Made by a program: the position numbers and the translations under genes | The notes under the pieces: model-generated | What the model was told of the DNA's origin: nothing | The model's input: only the letters and a program-made list of their open reading frames with translations | Database searches by the model: none | Part shown: in pieces, positions 8,106-16,192 of the stretch | How the letters are laid out: every line of letters begins with the position of its first letter | Numbering within the stretch: position 1 is the stretch's first letter | NCBI RefSeq assembly: GCF_030766935.1 | Contig: NZ_JASERL010000006.1 | Coordinates: 558,001 to 622,000 of the forward strand | DNA: 64,000 nt | Direction: 5' to 3' | Source of the DNA: Streptomyces sp. KL109B | Lineage (GTDB): Bacteria > Actinomycetota > Actinomycetes > Streptomycetales > Streptomycetaceae

Positions 8106-8866
8106 GACTCGTACTCCGGGGTGCTGTGTTCGGTGCGGTGCTCGGTGCTCTGGTGGGCGTGGTCGGGGCGGGGCCGCACGGGCAGGCCCCGTAGGTACAG
8201 GCGGACGCCGTGCACGCGGATGGCCACGGACACGGCGAGGGTGGACCACGGTCTGCGCAGGGCGAAGCCGACCAGGGTCCGCGTACGTACTTCGTGTCGG
8301 GAGCCCCGCACGGTTGCGGTGAAGGGTCTTCCGCCGTCCCGCTCCAGTTGCACGGTGAGGTCGACCCGGTCTCCCGGGGCGGGCAGCCGCATGCGGTAGC
8401 GGCCGTCGACCGGGAAGAACGGCGAGACGTAGAACTCCTTGTCCGTCGTGGCCCGTCCCGCGGCGTCGGGGCGCAGCAGATAACTGTGGCGCCCGCCGTA
8501 CGTGTTGTGGACCTCGGCGACCACGCAGCGCGGCGCGCCGTCGGGGCCGTGGCACCAGTAGAGGGTGAGCGGATTGAACACGTGGCCGAAGACGCGCGCG
8601 TGGGTGAGCATCACGACGCCGCCGCCCTCCAGGTCGACGCCGTGCTCGGCGAGGCACGCGTCAAGGCCCGCGCGGATCGAGGGACGGTCGCCGTCGAAGT
8701 GGTCGCGGGCGTCGAAACCGGCCAACGGGCGCAGCGCCGCCGGGAGTTCCGGAGGGTGATCGGGGTCGATGAGCCACATGTACGTGCGATGCCGCAGGCT
8801 GTAGCGCCGCGGCGCGGTCCGTACGTGCCCGACCGTGACGCGGTACAGGGCGGGGGCCGTGTTCAC
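8102..8866 (-). CDS. DUF1365 family protein
   Basis: This 254-residue DUF1365 protein is recognised by the N-terminal RYSLRHRTYMWLID-type segment and the GHVFNPLTLYWCH and EVHNTYGGRHSYLL blocks. Its biochemical function is not established. It repeatedly occurs between an FAD amine-oxidase-like protein and a CFA-type methyltransferase, in the SigK regulon of mycobacteria and in sigma-E/ChrR-type stress regulons of proteobacteria. The GTG start (8866) overlaps the upstream stop by GTGA. The C-terminal tail is rich in His, Glu and Ser. Confidence 0.87.
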   Translation of the reverse strand: MNTAPALYRVTVGHVRTAPRRYSLRHRTYMWLIDPDHPPELPAALRPLAGFDARDHFDGDRPSIRAGLDACLAEHGVDLEGGGVVMLTHARVFGHVFNPLTLYWCHGPDGAPRCVVAEVHNTYGGRHSYLLRPDAAGRATTDKEFYVSPFFPVDGRYRMRLPAPGDRVDLTVQLERDGGRPFTATVRGSRHEVRTRTLVGFALRRPWSTLAVSVAIRVHGVRLYLRGLPVRPRPDHAHQSTEHRTEHSTPEYES

Positions 8867-10188
8867 CACCGCACCCCCAGTGCCGCGGCGGCCGCGACGC
8901 CGGAGCGGCAGCCGTCCTCGTGGAAGCCCCACCCGTGATAGGCCCCGGCGAACGCGGTGGTGGACGTGTTCAGTTCGGGCAGCCGCCGCTGCGCGGCCAC
9001 CGACTCCGGGGTGTAGACCGGGTGTTCGTACACCATGCGGGCCCGCACCCGCGCCGGGTCGACACGGTCCTCGCCGCCCAGCGTGACCACGTACGTCTCG
9101 GGGGCGTCCAGGCGCTGGAGCCGGTTCATGTCGTAGCTGACGCGCACCCGGTCGGCGCCCGCCGTGCAGGACGGCATCAGATAGTTCCAGGAGGCGCGGG
9201 CACCCCTGGCACGCGGCAGCAGGCTGGTGTCGGTGTGCAGGAGCGTCGCGTTGCGGGAGTACCGGAAGGCGCCGAGCACCTCCTTCTCCGGCACGGTGGC
9301 ATCGGCCAGAATCCGTAGTGCCTGGTCCGGGTGGGTGGCGACGACCACCGAGTCGTACGAGCGGGTGCGGCCGTCGGCGGCGGTGAGGCTCGCGCCGTCC
9401 GGATGCCGGTGCACGGCGCGGACCGGGGTGGCGCGATGCACCTCGTGCACGCCTCGGACCACCCGGTCGACGTACCCGCGCGACCCGCCGGTCACCGTGC
9501 GCCAGGTCGGCGAGCCGCCCACCGACAGCATCCGGTGGTGCTCCAGGAACCGGAACAGGTACGCGGCCGGGTAGCGCTGCGCGGTGGCCGCGTCGCAGGA
9601 CCACACGGCCGACACGAGCGGCGTCATGAAGTGCGTACGGAAGTAGCGGGAGAAGCCTTCGCGGTCCAGGAACTCGCCCAGCGTGAGGTCCTGTTCGGCC
9701 TCCCGTGCGAGGTGGTGTCGCGCGGCCCGGTGGAAGGCGGGCACCTGCGCGAGGAGGCGCACAAAGGCGGGGCGCAGGGCGTTGCGGGGCCGCGCGAACA
9801 GACCCGCGGGGCCGCGGGCGCCCGCGTATTCGAGTCCGCAGCCCTCGCACCGCACCGACATGCTCATCTCCGACTCCTGTGTGGCGACGCCCAGCTCGGC
9901 GAAGAGCCGCAGGAGGTTCGGGTAGGTGTGCCGGTTGTGGACGATGAACCCGGAGTCGACCTGGTGGTCCGTCCCGTCGGGTGCGGTCACGTCGTGGGTG
10001 TGGGCGTGTCCGCCGAGCCGGTCGTCGGCCTCGTACAGGGTGACGTGGTGCGTGCGGGCGAGGATGTGCGCGGCGGTGAGCCCGGCCACGCCGCTGCCTA
10101 TGACGGCGGTGCGCCGCCGCCCGGCACCGTCGCCCGGGCCCCCCGACCCTCCGGCCGCCCTGCCGGTGCCCCTCGGCGCCGTCGACAT
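8863..10188 (-). CDS. FAD-dependent amine oxidase/desaturase-like protein
   Basis: The 441-residue flavoprotein starts its Rossmann fold with VIGSGVAGLTAAHILA, followed by the acidic strand end LYEADDRLGGHAHT and a HQVDSGFIVHN segment. The C-terminal FAD contact reads FAGAYHGWGFHEDGC. It matches the Rv0449c type of flavin oxidoreductase (NAD(P)-binding Rossmann/amine oxidase family). ATG 10188 has GGAGAGG upstream. An in-frame ATG at 10224 lies only four bases from the -10 element, so I rejected it. It is the first gene of the SigK-driven lipid operon; together with CFA and DUF1365 it probably modifies unsaturated fatty acids. Confidence 0.87.
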   Translation of the reverse strand: MSTAPRGTGRAAGGSGGPGDGAGRRRTAVIGSGVAGLTAAHILARTHHVTLYEADDRLGGHAHTHDVTAPDGTDHQVDSGFIVHNRHTYPNLLRLFAELGVATQESEMSMSVRCEGCGLEYAGARGPAGLFARPRNALRPAFVRLLAQVPAFHRAARHHLAREAEQDLTLGEFLDREGFSRYFRTHFMTPLVSAVWSCDAATAQRYPAAYLFRFLEHHRMLSVGGSPTWRTVTGGSRGYVDRVVRGVHEVHRATPVRAVHRHPDGASLTAADGRTRSYDSVVVATHPDQALRILADATVPEKEVLGAFRYSRNATLLHTDTSLLPRARGARASWNYLMPSCTAGADRVRVSYDMNRLQRLDAPETYVVTLGGEDRVDPARVRARMVYEHPVYTPESVAAQRRLPELNTSTTAFAGAYHGWGFHEDGCRSGVAAAAALGVRW

Positions 10189-10228
10189 CGCCTCTCCTCT
10201 CACCCGCCGCGAAAGCTGTCTCATGGGT

Positions 10229-10257
10229 AATCCGGAGCGGGCCGGAGAGCGGATTGG
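10229..10257 (-). promoter_or_regulatory. SigK-type promoter of the lipid-modification operon
   Basis: Read on the minus strand, CCAATCC (10257-10251) and CGGATT (10234-10229) are 16 bases apart. This is the same motif and spacing as at sigK. It drives the five overlapping genes that run down to 4745. Confidence 0.82.
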
Positions 10258-10338
10258 CGAGAGTTGATCTTTTTTCCGGGCCGGGGGCGGGCCCGCCCGC
10301 CGTGTCCGCTGGGCCGGGGGCGGGTCCGTCTTCCGGGG

Positions 10339-10995
10339 TCAGCTCTTGGGCATCAGGACGCTGTCGATGATGTAGACGTTGGCGTTGGCGGTCTTGACGT
10401 TGCCGCACACCACGTTGGCCGTCTTGTCGACCTTGTAGGACTCGCCCGAGCCCGACGTCGTCAGCTTCGACTTCTCCAGCGTCTCGAACGAGCCCTTCTC
10501 CAGGTCCTTCGGCGTGAGCTTCTCGCCGACCACGTGGTACGTGAGGATCTTCGTGAGCTGTGCCTTGTCGGCCAGCACCTTGTCCAGGTCCGCCTTCGGG
10601 ATCTTGGCGAACGCGTCGTTGGTCGGCGCGAACACCGTGATGTTCTGGGCGTTGTTGAGCGTGTCCACCAGGCCCGCCTTCTTGACCGCGGTGACAAGGG
10701 TGGACAAGTCCGGGTTGTTCGAGGCGGCGGTGGCGACCGGGTCCTTGGCCATGCCGTCGAAGGAACCCTTGCCGTCCTTGGGCACCGACGAACAGGCCGC
10801 GCCGAACGGCTTGCTCGTCGTCGCCGTGCCGTCCGACGGACTGTCCTCGTCGCCGCTCTTCGACTTCGACGCGGAGGCGGAACTGCTGTCGGACGCGGAG
10901 TCCTTGGAGCTGCTGTCGGAGCACGCGCTCAGTGCCAGCGGCAGCATGGCGGCAGCGGCGAAGGCGACGGCGACACGACGGACGCGAGTCTGCAT
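10339..10995 (-). CDS. Fasciclin-domain lipoprotein (MPT70/MPT83-like)
   Basis: The 218-residue secreted lipoprotein has a signal peptide ending in the lipobox LSAC (Cys about residue 25), a Ser/Asp/Lys-rich linker, and one fasciclin domain (about residues 85-217). The FAS1 hallmarks are ITVFAPTNDAFAKIP and the ILTYHVVGEK block. Fasciclin proteins MPT70 and MPT83 are the classic SigK targets in mycobacteria, and a SigK-type promoter lies directly upstream. GAGGGA precedes the ATG. The function of this family on the cell surface (adhesion or envelope role) is not settled. Confidence 0.9.
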   Translation of the reverse strand: MQTRVRRVAVAFAAAAMLPLALSACSDSSSKDSASDSSSASASKSKSGDEDSPSDGTATTSKPFGAACSSVPKDGKGSFDGMAKDPVATAASNNPDLSTLVTAVKKAGLVDTLNNAQNITVFAPTNDAFAKIPKADLDKVLADKAQLTKILTYHVVGEKLTPKDLEKGSFETLEKSKLTTSGSGESYKVDKTANVVCGNVKTANANVYIIDSVLMPKS

Positions 10996-11047
10996 GGAAA
11001 TCCCTCAACGATCGGATCCGTGAGAGCCAGGTGCTCTCATCGCCGGT

Positions 11048-11076
11048 AATCCGGCCCGGCCGTCCGGGCGGATTGG
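11048..11076 (-). promoter_or_regulatory. SigK-type promoter of the fasciclin gene
   Basis: On the minus strand CCAATCC (11076-11070) and CGGATT (11053-11048) stand 16 bases apart. The predicted transcript starts roughly 45 bases before the ATG. It lies back to back with the promoter of the plus-strand oxidoreductase gene, 48 bases away. Confidence 0.82.
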
Positions 11077-11123
11077 TCGCTTCCACGAACGAGTGAAGAA
11101 GGGCGAGCAATGGGCGGCGACGA

Positions 11124-11152
11124 CCAATCCGGATCCGCCACGAGGACGGATT
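11124..11152 (+). promoter_or_regulatory. SigK-type promoter of the molybdopterin oxidoreductase gene
   Basis: CCAATCC (11124-11130) and CGGATT (11147-11152) are 16 bases apart. The ATG at 11160 begins only seven bases after the -10, so the mRNA is probably leaderless. Confidence 0.8.
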
Positions 11153-11159
11153 CCCCGAC

Positions 11160-12749
11160 ATGGACGACGACGTGACACGGCACCGGCCCCGCGGGATCAA
11201 GCGGCTCTCCCTCGGCGCGCTGAGCGGCCTGCTTGCCGGGTACGGGGCCGTCGCGCTCGCGGAACTCGTATCCGCGGCGGTGCGGCCCGAGTCGGGTCCT
11301 GTCGTCGCGGTCGGTGGAGCGGCCATTGACCGCACCCCGCCCGCCGTGAAGGACTGGGCGATCCGCCAGTTCGGCACCAACGACAAGCTGGTGTTGCAAC
11401 TCGGCATCCTCGCCGTGCTGACGCTCCTGGCCCTGACCCTCGGCATCCTCGCGACCCGCCGGCGTCGCATCGGATCGCTCGGCGTCCTGGTCTTCGGCGC
11501 GGTGGGCGCGCTCGCCGCCACCGGTCGCCCCGACTCGACGAGCCCGGCCGATGCCCTGCCCTCGCTGGCCGGAGCCGCCGTCGGCGCCGTACTGCTGTAC
11601 TGGCTGATCGGACGCCTGGACGCGGGCCCGGTGGCACCGGACGCGGGTGAACCGGGCTGGGACCGCCGCCGGTTCGTCCTCGCCGCCACCGCGGCGGCCG
11701 CCGCCTCGACCGGAGCCGGAGCGGCGGGCCGGGCCCTGAACGGCTCCGGAGCCCAGAACGCCGTCGCCTCCCGCGAGGAGGTGGTGCTCCCCGCACCGGC
11801 GTCGAAGGCCGCCGCCACTCCTCGGGGCGCCGCGCCGCGCATCCGCGGCATCAGCCCGTACGTGACACCGAACGCCGACTTCTACCGCGTCGACACCGCC
11901 CTCGTCGTCCCCAAGGTCGACGCCACCACCTGGACACTCCGCATCCACGGCCAGGGCGTCCGCCACGAACGGACACTGACCTACGGCGACCTCCTGACGA
12001 TGCCGCTGATCGAGCGCACCATCACCCTGACCTGTGTGTCGAACGAGGTCGGCGGCCCCTACGTCGGCAATGCCCGCTGGATCGGCGTCCGCCTGGCCGA
12101 GCTGCTGAAGCGGTGCGGCGTGGTGCCCCCGTCCGAGGGCGGACCCGCCGACCAACTGGTGGCCCGGTCGGTGGACGGCATGACCATCGGCAGCCCGGTG
12201 GAGGACGTGATGGACGGCCGCGACGCGATGCTGGCCGTCGGAATGAACGGCCAACCGCTGCCCTTCGAGCACGGCTTCCCCGTCCGCATGCTCGTCCCCG
12301 GCCTGTACGGATACGTCTCCGCCTGCAAGTGGATCCAGGACATCGAACTCACCACCTTCGACGCCTACGACCCCTACTGGGTCAAGCGAGACTGGGCCCG
12401 CCGCGCCCCCATCAAGACCCAGTCACGCATCGACACCCCCAAACCCTTCGCCCGACCGAACACCGGCACCGTGATGGTCGCCGGAGTCGCCTGGGCGCAG
12501 CACCGGGGCATCGACAAGGTCGAGCTCCGCGTCGACGACGGCCCCTGGCGGGAAGCCCGCCTCGCCACCGAGGACACCCGCGACACCTGGCGCCCGTGGT
12601 CCTACGAGTGGCAGGCCACCAAGGGTTCCCACACCCTCACGGTCCGCGCCACCGACCGCACCGGCACCACCCAGACCGAACAGCGCACTCGTACCGTCCC
12701 CGACGGCGCCTCCGGTTGGCATTCCGTGGTGGTCACGGTCGACGCCTGA
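11160..12749 (+). CDS. Membrane-anchored molybdopterin-dependent oxidoreductase (sulfite oxidase family)
   Basis: The 529-residue protein has four N-terminal membrane segments within residues 1-160. A twin-arginine-like WDRRRFVLAATAAAAAS stretch follows, then a sulfite-oxidase-type molybdopterin domain (about 215-440) and a C-terminal Ig-like dimerisation domain. The molybdenum-ligating Cys is in TLTCVSNEVGG, and the MLVPGLYGYVSACKWI block is typical. The catalytic part should face outward and act on sulfoxide- or sulfite-like substrates; the real substrate is unknown. No ribosome site precedes the ATG, which fits a leaderless message. The SigK promoter ties it to envelope redox stress. Confidence 0.88.
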   Translation: MDDDVTRHRPRGIKRLSLGALSGLLAGYGAVALAELVSAAVRPESGPVVAVGGAAIDRTPPAVKDWAIRQFGTNDKLVLQLGILAVLTLLALTLGILATRRRRIGSLGVLVFGAVGALAATGRPDSTSPADALPSLAGAAVGAVLLYWLIGRLDAGPVAPDAGEPGWDRRRFVLAATAAAAASTGAGAAGRALNGSGAQNAVASREEVVLPAPASKAAATPRGAAPRIRGISPYVTPNADFYRVDTALVVPKVDATTWTLRIHGQGVRHERTLTYGDLLTMPLIERTITLTCVSNEVGGPYVGNARWIGVRLAELLKRCGVVPPSEGGPADQLVARSVDGMTIGSPVEDVMDGRDAMLAVGMNGQPLPFEHGFPVRMLVPGLYGYVSACKWIQDIELTTFDAYDPYWVKRDWARRAPIKTQSRIDTPKPFARPNTGTVMVAGVAWAQHRGIDKVELRVDDGPWREARLATEDTRDTWRPWSYEWQATKGSHTLTVRATDRTGTTQTEQRTRTVPDGASGWHSVVVTVDA

Positions 12750-12757
12750 ACCGCGGC

Positions 12758-13720
12758 TCAGCCCACCAGCGCCCCGCTGAGCAGATGGCTGCCGAGCTGC
12801 GTGAGGCTGTGGTGCATGCGGTGGCGCTCACGCGTGCTGGCGATGAGTCCGGCGCGTCGAAGCACCGCCGCGTGCTCGCTCGCCGAGGACAGCGAAACCC
12901 CGGCGAGGCGCGCCAACTCCGTGGTCGTACACGGCTCTTGGAGCGCCTCAAGGACCGCCGCGCGCGTGTGCCCGAGCAGTGGGGCGAGCCGCGAGCCAGG
13001 ACCGGCCACCTCCGGGATCAGCTGCCGGGCCGGGTACACCAGGACCGGCCACAGCGCCTCGTCCAGCAGGGCGACCGGTGTGCGGCGGCAGAAGTAGGAG
13101 GGCACGAGGAGCAGGCCGCGCCCCTCCAGGTGGATGTCCCGCTCGACGGGGTAGTCGGCGACCAGGACCGGCGACTGCCAGCGCAGTATCGGCGCGAACG
13201 TGCGCAGCATCTCCTCCGTGCCGAGCCGGCACTGCGTTCCCGTTCTGTGCCTGCGGTCGCCCTCGACCCGCGCGGCGATCTCCGGCCAGGCCGGGGCCAG
13301 CACGGACGCGTGATAGGCGCGCAGGGCCCTGCCCAGCAGGTGCACCGCGCCCAGCTCGCCGACGGCCAACTGCCTTGTCCAGTCCGGCAGCGCGTTGCGA
13401 CCCGCCAACAGGGTCATCTCCGCGCGTAGTTGACGCCGAGGAGTCGACAACACCGCGTCGATTCCGCAGTCGAGACCGCCGAGGCCCGCGGCCGGCGTCA
13501 GGAAGTCCGGGAAGTAGCCGCGCGCCGGCATCAGCGGCGAGAGCATCCGCAGCGCGCCGATGTCGCGCGAACTCTGCCGCCTGCGCCACGCGTTGAGCAC
13601 CGGCTCCCGCCGCATCTCCTGGAGTTGGTGCAGGCTCAGCACGATCTCCCAGAGCGGGTCCGGTTCCTCGGCGATCCTGGTCCGGGTCAGATCCCCGGCA
13701 CTGAAGTGAATACGCAGCAC
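12758..13720 (-). CDS. ArsR-like winged-helix regulator with DUF5937-type N-terminus
   Basis: This 320-residue regulator has its DNA-binding domain at the C-terminus (about 255-315: TTTELARLAGVSLSSASEHAAVLRRAGLI), an ArsR-type helix-turn-helix. The long N-terminal part beginning LRIHFSAGDLTRTRIA is typical of a DUF5937-type family common in Streptomyces. GTG 13720 is preceded by a GGGGGAAG ribosome site and puts the conserved LRIHFS at the very start, so I preferred it to a start 21 bases upstream. It converges on the oxidoreductase gene with only eight bases between. Target and ligand are unknown. Confidence 0.82.
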   Translation of the reverse strand: MLRIHFSAGDLTRTRIAEEPDPLWEIVLSLHQLQEMRREPVLNAWRRRQSSRDIGALRMLSPLMPARGYFPDFLTPAAGLGGLDCGIDAVLSTPRRQLRAEMTLLAGRNALPDWTRQLAVGELGAVHLLGRALRAYHASVLAPAWPEIAARVEGDRRHRTGTQCRLGTEEMLRTFAPILRWQSPVLVADYPVERDIHLEGRGLLLVPSYFCRRTPVALLDEALWPVLVYPARQLIPEVAGPGSRLAPLLGHTRAAVLEALQEPCTTTELARLAGVSLSSASEHAAVLRRAGLIASTRERHRMHHSLTQLGSHLLSGALVG

Positions 13721-13809
13721 GGCTTCCCCCGAATCCGCCACGGCGTGGGTGTCGCGGACGCGCGCTCCGGGTGGTCAGAAGAACCGGCGCGCGTGCCGTC
13801 AGGTGTGTT

Positions 13810-13846
13810 CTATGCTGGGACCATAGTGGCGAGAACGGCGGTTCTC
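13810..13846. promoter_or_regulatory. Two palindromes in the divergent regulator gap
   Basis: CTATG at 13810-13814 pairs with CATAG at 13822-13826, and GAGAAC at 13831-13836 pairs with GTTCTC at 13841-13846 across four bases. Both lie between the DUF5937-type gene and the TetR gene and are plausible operators. Which protein binds is unknown. Confidence 0.45.
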
Positions 13847-13934
13847 AAGGCGGCGCGCGAGGCGTGTCGGGCGCTCAAGGGGCGCGCGGGAGCGGTGATT
13901 TGACGGTGAAGAAGGTGGAGGGGACGGCCCGTTG

Positions 13935-14492
13935 ATGCAGGACGACCCGCGGGCTCACGTGGTGGAAGTCGCGGACGATCTCTTCTACACCCATGGTGTG
14001 CACGCGGTGACGATGCGCCGGGTCAGGGACGAGTCGGGGGTGCCGCTGAAGCGGCTCTATCAGATGTTCCCGTCCAAGGACCTGCTCCTCGCGGCCTGCC
14101 TCGACCGGCGTGACCAGGTGGCGCGTACGGCGATCGGGCAGCGCGTCGGCTCGATCGACGACCCCCTCGCGAAGGTCCTCGGCCCCTTCGACTTCCTGCA
14201 CGACTGGTTCCACCAACCGGGCTTCCGGGGCTGTGTGTTCGCCGGCGCGTTCGGGGAGGTGGGCGCGGCGGCGCCGATCGTCGTCACCGCCGTACAGACC
14301 CACAAACAGGCGCTGCGCACCCTGCTCACCGACCTGGTGGAGGGTGCGGGGCTGCGTAACCCGGTGGCGATCGGCGCCCAGCTGGCCGTGCTGTTCGACG
14401 GGGCGATGGCGCTCGCGACGTTCGCGGGGGACGTGGACGCCGCGCTGCACGCCCGGCAGGCGGCGCAGGCGGTGCTGCGCGCGGCGGCGTGA
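13935..14492 (+). CDS. TetR/AcrR-family regulator
   Basis: The 185-residue protein has an N-terminal TetR helix-turn-helix (about residues 8-55: GVHAVTMRRVRDESGVPLKRLYQMFPSKDLLL) and a short C-terminal ligand domain. The ATG at 13935 has GGAGGGGAC upstream; a TTG directly before it is less likely. It is followed on the same strand by an MFS transporter 150 bases on, which it may control. Ligand unknown. Confidence 0.87.
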   Translation: MQDDPRAHVVEVADDLFYTHGVHAVTMRRVRDESGVPLKRLYQMFPSKDLLLAACLDRRDQVARTAIGQRVGSIDDPLAKVLGPFDFLHDWFHQPGFRGCVFAGAFGEVGAAAPIVVTAVQTHKQALRTLLTDLVEGAGLRNPVAIGAQLAVLFDGAMALATFAGDVDAALHARQAAQAVLRAAA

Positions 14493-14584
14493 GACCGGGC
14501 CCGGGGCGTGCGCGCTGACCTGCGTCAAGGGCACTGACCCTGGTGTGAAAGACTCGCCCCCTGGGTTGGGCACGACGTCCGCCT

Positions 14585-14607
14585 CGAGGTGTGTTCACGC
14601 CACCTCG
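14585..14607 (+). promoter_or_regulatory. Inverted repeat upstream of the MFS gene
   Basis: CGAGGTG (14585-14591) and CACCTCG (14601-14607) form a perfect 7-base stem with a nine-base loop, 35 bases before the MFS start. It could be an operator or an mRNA hairpin in the leader. Confidence 0.35.
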
Positions 14608-14642
14608 CGCGACGCAACGACGGAACGACGGACATCCCGCCC

Positions 14643-15899
14643 ATGACACAACTGGACTCCCCAGCCGCGCACGCACCGCTCGCCGACAGCGGCGACGACA
14701 AGCCGAGCCGCTACGCGAAGAAGGCCGTGTTCGCCTCCTCGCTCGGCTACGCGATGGACGGCTTCGACCTGCTGATCCTGAGCTTCGCCCTCTCGGCGAT
14801 CTCCGCCGACCTCGGCCTGGACAAGGCCCAGGGCGGCTCGCTCGCCACCATCACGCTCATCGGCGCCGTGGTCGGCGGGCTCGGTTTCGGGATGCTGGCC
14901 GACCGCATCGGCCGGGTCAAGGTCCTCACCTACTCGGTGATCTTCTTCGCCGTCTTCACCGGCCTCTCGGCGCTCGCGACCTCGTACGGGGAGCTGTCCG
15001 CGTTCCGGTTCCTGGCCGGCGTCGGCATCGGCGGCGAGTTCGGCATCGGCATGACGCTCGCGGCGGAGGCGTGGCCGAGCAAGAAGCGGGCGCGCGCGAC
15101 GTCGCTGGTCGCGCTCGGTTTCCAGGCGGGCGTGCTGGCGGCGGCGCTGATCTCGGCTCCCGTGCTCGCGGCGTGGGGCTGGCAGGGTCTCTTCGTGATC
15201 GGCGCCGTGCCCGCCGTCGTCGCCATCGCGCTGCGCTCGCGGCTGCACGAGCCCGAGCACTTCACGCGCACCCGCGAGCAGGGCGAGCGCATCTCCGCAC
15301 TCGACTCCCTGAAACTGCTGGTGCACGACGGCTCCACGGCCCGCGCCAGCCTCGGCGTCCTCGTCCTGACCTCGGTCCAGAACTTCGGCTACTACGGCAT
15401 CATGACGTGGCTGCCGACCTACCTCAGCGAACGGTTCGGCTACAGCCTCACCAAGTCCTCCGGCTGGACCGCCGCCACCGTCATCGGTATGGCCCTCGGC
15501 ATCCTCCTCTTCGGCGAACTCGCCGACCGGCTCGGCCGCCGCAGGACGTTCTGGCTGTTCCAGGTGGGCGCGGCGGTCTCCGTCCTCGCGTACAGCCAGC
15601 TCGTCTCGCCGTGGGCGCTGCTCATCGGCGGCGCCGTCATGGGCCTCTTCGCCAACGGCATGACCGGCGGCTACGGCGCGCTCATGGCCGAGCTGTACCC
15701 GACGCGGGTGCGGGCCACCGCGCAGAACACCCTGTTCAACATCGGGCGCGCCGTCGGCGGCTTCGCGCCCGTCGTGGTGGCGCTGTGCGCGGACCGCTGG
15801 GGCTTCGCCGTCGCCATCGGCCTGCTCTCCGCGATCTACGTAGCGGACATCCTCGCCATGTTCGTCATCCCGGAACGCAAGGGCGAGCGGCTCGACTGA
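14643..15899 (+). CDS. MFS transporter, aromatic/organic acid:H+ symporter type
   Basis: The 418-residue protein has 12 predicted membrane helices in two halves. The MFS loop motifs are clear: GMLADRIGRVKVL after helix 2 and GELADRLGRRRTFW after helix 8. The N-terminus YAMDGFDLLILSFAL carries the MDGFD motif of the AAHS (aromatic acid) and sialate-type symporters. The substrate is probably a small organic or aromatic acid. ATG 14643 is favoured over an upstream in-frame GTG because MTQLDSPA gives the family's usual short N-tail. It is likely regulated by the TetR gene just upstream. Confidence 0.87.
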   Translation: MTQLDSPAAHAPLADSGDDKPSRYAKKAVFASSLGYAMDGFDLLILSFALSAISADLGLDKAQGGSLATITLIGAVVGGLGFGMLADRIGRVKVLTYSVIFFAVFTGLSALATSYGELSAFRFLAGVGIGGEFGIGMTLAAEAWPSKKRARATSLVALGFQAGVLAAALISAPVLAAWGWQGLFVIGAVPAVVAIALRSRLHEPEHFTRTREQGERISALDSLKLLVHDGSTARASLGVLVLTSVQNFGYYGIMTWLPTYLSERFGYSLTKSSGWTAATVIGMALGILLFGELADRLGRRRTFWLFQVGAAVSVLAYSQLVSPWALLIGGAVMGLFANGMTGGYGALMAELYPTRVRATAQNTLFNIGRAVGGFAPVVVALCADRWGFAVAIGLLSAIYVADILAMFVIPERKGERLD

Positions 15900-15949
15900 G
15901 CGGGGGAGGCTTCGGGGGCGACGGCCTCGACGCCCCCGACCGGGAGCGC

Positions 15950-16192
15950 GTGAACATCAAGGTCGACCGGGCCGCGTTCCCGGACCTGACCGGAGACTCG
16001 CCGCGCGACTACGCCGCCGTGGACACCGTGCCGCCGCACCCCGGGTACGGGGCTCAGTACTGGGTCTGCGTCGTGAACCCCGGCGAGCGGACCCACGCCA
16101 CGGTGCTGCGCCTGCCGCGCGCCGCACACGACGCGGCGCGCGCCCGCTTCGAGCGGTCGGCGGGGACTACAGGCCGTACGTCTTCCCGATGA
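15950..16192 (+). pseudogene. Remnant of a DUF6194-like gene (C-terminal part only)
   Basis: In the gap after the MFS gene one frame reads VNIKVDRAAFPDLTG, then AVDTVPPHPGYGAQYWVCV and LRLPRAAHDAARARFER. This resembles the C-terminal half of DUF6194-type small proteins (LDTLLPHPVYAAQ, WVCVLNPG in relatives, from memory). No start codon with a ribosome site or N-terminal half is visible, and its 3' end runs into the convergent acyl-CoA dehydrogenase gene. I therefore read it as a decayed fragment. A search with the roughly 80-residue translation would confirm or reject this. Confidence 0.45.

Noticed and set aside
8102..11851. A 1249-codon open frame on the minus strand
   Set aside because: Only its last 254 codons are a real gene (DUF1365). 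The rest runs out of phase through the amine oxidase and fasciclin genes and opposite the oxidoreductase, with Arg/Gly/Pro-rich nonsense typical of GC-rich DNA.
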